Shown: piece after piece, positions 61,897 through 64,000 of the stretch
How the letters are laid out: each line of letters starts with the position of its first letter
Position numbering within the stretch: position 1 is the first letter of the stretch
Assembly (NCBI RefSeq): GCF_000014865.1
Contig: NC_008576.1
Location: 525,501-589,500, forward strand
Source of the DNA: Magnetococcus marinus MC-1
Lineage (GTDB): Bacteria > Pseudomonadota > Magnetococcia > Magnetococcales > Magnetococcaceae
Direction of reading: 5' to 3'
DNA: 64,000 nucleotides
The notes under the pieces: model-generated
The model's database searches: none
What the model was told of the DNA's origin: nothing
The model's input: only the letters and a program-made list of their open reading frames with translations
Made by a program: the position numbers and the translations under genes

Positions 61897-63171
61897 ATGC
61901 AAAAGGTGATCAAACACGCAGCCATGGATGCCTTGAAAGTTGGCCTGTTGGGGCTACTGCTGTTTGGCCCCATGACGGGTATGTTGTTGGATGGCTACGG
62001 TATCCACTATGCGCCCAGCCGGGCCTTTTGGCTGGTGGGTTTGCTGTTGCTGGGGCGCTTTATGGTGGTGGTGGTGATGAACAGCCCGGCACTGAGCGGG
62101 GTGGCGGATCTGTTTAAACGCAAAGATCGGGTTGAGGTGGTGGTTTCGCCAATGGGCCAGCAACACCATAAGATCTTGGTGGTGCTTACCTTGATGGTGG
62201 CCATGGCGCTGCCCTTTTTGCTGAGTAAATATTGGCTCAATGTGGCGATTTTGGCGCTGATCTATATCTTGCTGGGGTTGGGGCTTAATATTGTGGTGGG
62301 GCTGGCTGGGTTGCTGGATTTGGGCTTTGTGGCCTTTTATGCGGTGGGGGCGTACAGCTATGCTCTGGGGGCTGAGTATCTGGGTTTAAGTTTTTGGCAG
62401 GCGATCCCCTTTGCGGCGCTGTTGGCGGCCAGTTTTGGGGCTGTGTTGGGTTTTCCTGTATTACGCATGCATGGGGATTATTTGGCGATTGTGACCTTGG
62501 GCTTTGGGGAGATTATTCGGTTGGTGTTGAATAATTGGATCTCGTTAACCGGTGGTCCCAATGGTTTGCGCACGCCACTACCAACGCTGTTTGGCATGGA
62601 GTTTACCAAGCGGGCCACCCAGGGGGGTACCCCGTATCATGAGGTGTTGGGGCAGTGGATGGAGATCGACTATTCACGGGCGGCACGTTATGTTTTTATT
62701 TATGTTACGTTATTGGTGGTTGTGACGCTGCTGGTTTATATGGTGCAGCGGCTTAAACGCATGCCCATTGGGCGTGCGTGGGAGGCGCTGCGGGAGGATG
62801 AAATCGCCTGTCGTTCGTTGGGGATTAACCATGTCATGGTTAAGCTGTCGGCTTTCTCCATGGGGGCCATGGTGGGGGGGGTTGGTGGGGTGTTTTTTGC
62901 GGCCAGCCAGGGTTTTGTGAACCCGGCGTCGTTTACCTTTTTTGAGTCTGCATTAATTTTGGCCATTGTGGTTTTGGGGGGGTTGGGTTCGGTGGTGGGG
63001 GTTATTGTGGCGGCGGTGGTGTTGACGGTGTTGCCGGAGCTGTTGCGGGATTTTACCGAGTATCGGGTGCTGATTTTTGGCTGTGCCATGGTGGTGATGA
63101 TGGTGTGGCGGCCACGGGGTTTGTTGCGGATTCATCGACCTGAATTTGTGGTGGAAAAGAGGGTGCCATGA
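61897..63171 (+). CDS. livM: branched-chain amino acid ABC transporter permease LivM
   Basis: A 424-aa permease with an N-terminal extension of two helices (about 10-60) typical of long LivM proteins, then the core (ILLGLGLNIVVGLAGLLDLGFVAFYAVGAY, and the cytoplasmic loop RAWEALREDEIACRSLGIN). The stop overlaps the livG start by 4 bp. Confidence 0.95.
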   Translation: MQKVIKHAAMDALKVGLLGLLLFGPMTGMLLDGYGIHYAPSRAFWLVGLLLLGRFMVVVVMNSPALSGVADLFKRKDRVEVVVSPMGQQHHKILVVLTLMVAMALPFLLSKYWLNVAILALIYILLGLGLNIVVGLAGLLDLGFVAFYAVGAYSYALGAEYLGLSFWQAIPFAALLAASFGAVLGFPVLRMHGDYLAIVTLGFGEIIRLVLNNWISLTGGPNGLRTPLPTLFGMEFTKRATQGGTPYHEVLGQWMEIDYSRAARYVFIYVTLLVVVTLLVYMVQRLKRMPIGRAWEALREDEIACRSLGINHVMVKLSAFSMGAMVGGVGGVFFAASQGFVNPASFTFFESALILAIVVLGGLGSVVGVIVAAVVLTVLPELLRDFTEYRVLIFGCAMVVMMVWRPRGLLRIHRPEFVVEKRVP

Positions 63172-64000
63172 GCCTGCTTACGGTAGAAGATTTAACCATG
63201 TGTTTTGGTGGGTTGACGGCATTAAACCAGGTTTCGTTTGGGGTGGAACGGGGCAGTATTACATCATTAATTGGTCCCAATGGGGCGGGTAAGACCACGT
63301 TATTTAACTGTGTTACGGGGTTTTATCGGGCCACGGCTGGGGAAATATGGCTGCATAGGCCGGGGCAGCAGGGGCAGGATTTGGTGGAGATGTTGGGGCA
63401 GCCTTTTCGGTTGGGGGATTGGGTGGATGCTCGGGCGTTTACGCGGCGTGTGTGGTTTAAGGTATTTGGGGGCAGTCATCGTGTGGCGCGGGCGGGGGTG
63501 GCGCGGACGTTTCAGAACATACGTCTGTTTCGTGAGATGACGGTGTTAGAGAATTTATTGGTGGCGCAGCATGGGCGGGTGAATCGAAATTTGGTTGCGG
63601 GGATCGTGCAGACGGCGGCATTTCGGCGCAGTGAGCGCGAAGCGTTGGAGCGGGCATTGTATTGGTTGGCGGAGATGGGGTTGGAGCAGAGTGCGAATCA
63701 GTTAGCGGGGGCGTTGCCGTATGGGTATCAGCGGCGTTTGGAGATTGCACGGGCGTTATGTACGGACCCGGTTTTGATCTGTTTGGATGAGCCAGCGGCG
63801 GGTTTGAATCCTCGTGAGACGGCGGAGTTATCGGGGATGATGGAGGGTTTGCGGGCGCGGCATGGTTTAACGATTTTTTTGATTGAGCATGACATGGGGT
63901 TGGTGATGGAGATCTCGGATCATGTGGTGGTATTGGATCATGGTGAGGTGATTGCGCGGGGCACGCCGCAGCAGGTGCAGAAGAACCCTCGGGTTTTGGA
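63168..64000 (+). CDS. livG: branched-chain amino acid ABC transporter ATP-binding protein LivG, 3' truncated
   Basis: ATP-binding subunit; the frame is open to the window end (about 277 residues). Walker A is GPNGAGKTT, the Q-loop lies in RTFQNIRLF, the signature reads LPYGYQRRLEIARAL (Tyr in place of the usual second Gln), and Walker B is ICLDEPAAGLNP. Between Walker A and the Q-loop there are about 35 more residues than in E. coli LivG. livF would be expected next, outside the window. Confidence 0.94.
   Translation, partial: MSLLTVEDLTMCFGGLTALNQVSFGVERGSITSLIGPNGAGKTTLFNCVTGFYRATAGEIWLHRPGQQGQDLVEMLGQPFRLGDWVDARAFTRRVWFKVFGGSHRVARAGVARTFQNIRLFREMTVLENLLVAQHGRVNRNLVAGIVQTAAFRRSEREALERALYWLAEMGLEQSANQLAGALPYGYQRRLEIARALCTDPVLICLDEPAAGLNPRETAELSGMMEGLRARHGLTIFLIEHDMGLVMEISDHVVVLDHGEVIARGTPQQVQKNPRVL

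Noticed and set aside
1-64000. tRNA, rRNA, riboswitch or phage attachment sites
   Set aside because: Intergenic stretches were read for cloverleaf ends, rRNA-like sequence and integrase-associated repeats; none was convincing. The only tyrosine recombinase is the housekeeping XerC-like gene.

Overview
This 64 kb chromosomal window comes from a Gram-negative proteobacterium. It encodes a complete Tol-Pal system, outer-membrane-type lipoproteins, a MltA lytic transglycosylase and a RatA/Coq10-type START protein. The mix of conserved gene blocks (yebC-ruvC-ruvA, ruvB-ybgC-tolQRA-tolB-pal-cpoB, DUF484-xerC, ftsH-folP) with DNR-type and chemotaxis regulators suggests a free-living, deep-branching alphaproteobacterium such as Magnetococcus. 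That genus is an inference from gene style; no 16S gene or marker phylogeny is in view. I saw no rRNA, tRNA or CRISPR array.

Layout. 1-2.5 kb: ftsH (5' truncated) and folP. 2.5-5.7 kb: STAS protein and a large chemoreceptor. 5.7-7.7 kb: intact single-gene IS66-family element with 19-bp inverted repeats and an 8-bp target duplication. 8-11 kb: DsbA-like oxidoreductase, RatA-like protein, GAPDH. 11.1-12.4 kb: about 1.3 kb with no gene, made of 126-bp tandem repeats followed by a duplicated cassette of GC-rich hairpins. 12.5-20.6 kb: NhaD antiporter, HAD phosphatase, LysR regulator, CorC/HlyC-type protein, ydcF-xerC-DUF484. 20.6-25 kb: promoter/operator, ArsR regulator, rhodanese, thioredoxin 2, methyltransferase, CYTH phosphatase, threonine synthase. 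25.2-28.2 kb: a DNR-type Crp/Fnr regulator downstream of a bacterial Roco (LRR-Roc-COR) protein. 28.5-33.8 kb: one giant exported protein (1751 aa) with ten SH3-like modules and three tracts holding 112 EEAR(I/V/K/L)A hexapeptides, preceded by a perfect FNR/DNR-type box. 34-38.7 kb: hybrid histidine kinase and HPP-family membrane protein. 38.8-47.1 kb: Tol-Pal operon containing an extra protein made of three TolA-C-like domains, plus ybgC and ruvB. 47.1-50.7 kb: an insertion zone between ruvB and ruvA, with a small gene cleanly interrupted by a three-gene IS66 element and a small membrane protein. 50.8-52.7 kb: ruvA, ruvC, yebC. 53-59.5 kb: glcF-like protein, Tim44-domain protein, small membrane protein, mltA, RecQ-like helicase fused to a phosphoribosyltransferase-like domain. 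59.6-64 kb: livK-livH-livM-livG (livG runs off the end).

How the genes work together. The ruv/tol block couples recombination genes to envelope constriction machinery, and the TolA-like triple-domain protein is the most likely new part of an otherwise known machine. The Roco/DNR operon and the divergent SH3-repeat giant share one intergenic region containing the FNR-like site, so they may form a regulatory unit. The ArsR-rhodanese-TrxC group looks like a thiol/sulfur-responsive set. The strongest candidates for undescribed biology are the giant SH3/EEARIA protein with its Roco-DNR neighbourhood and the triple TolA-C protein.
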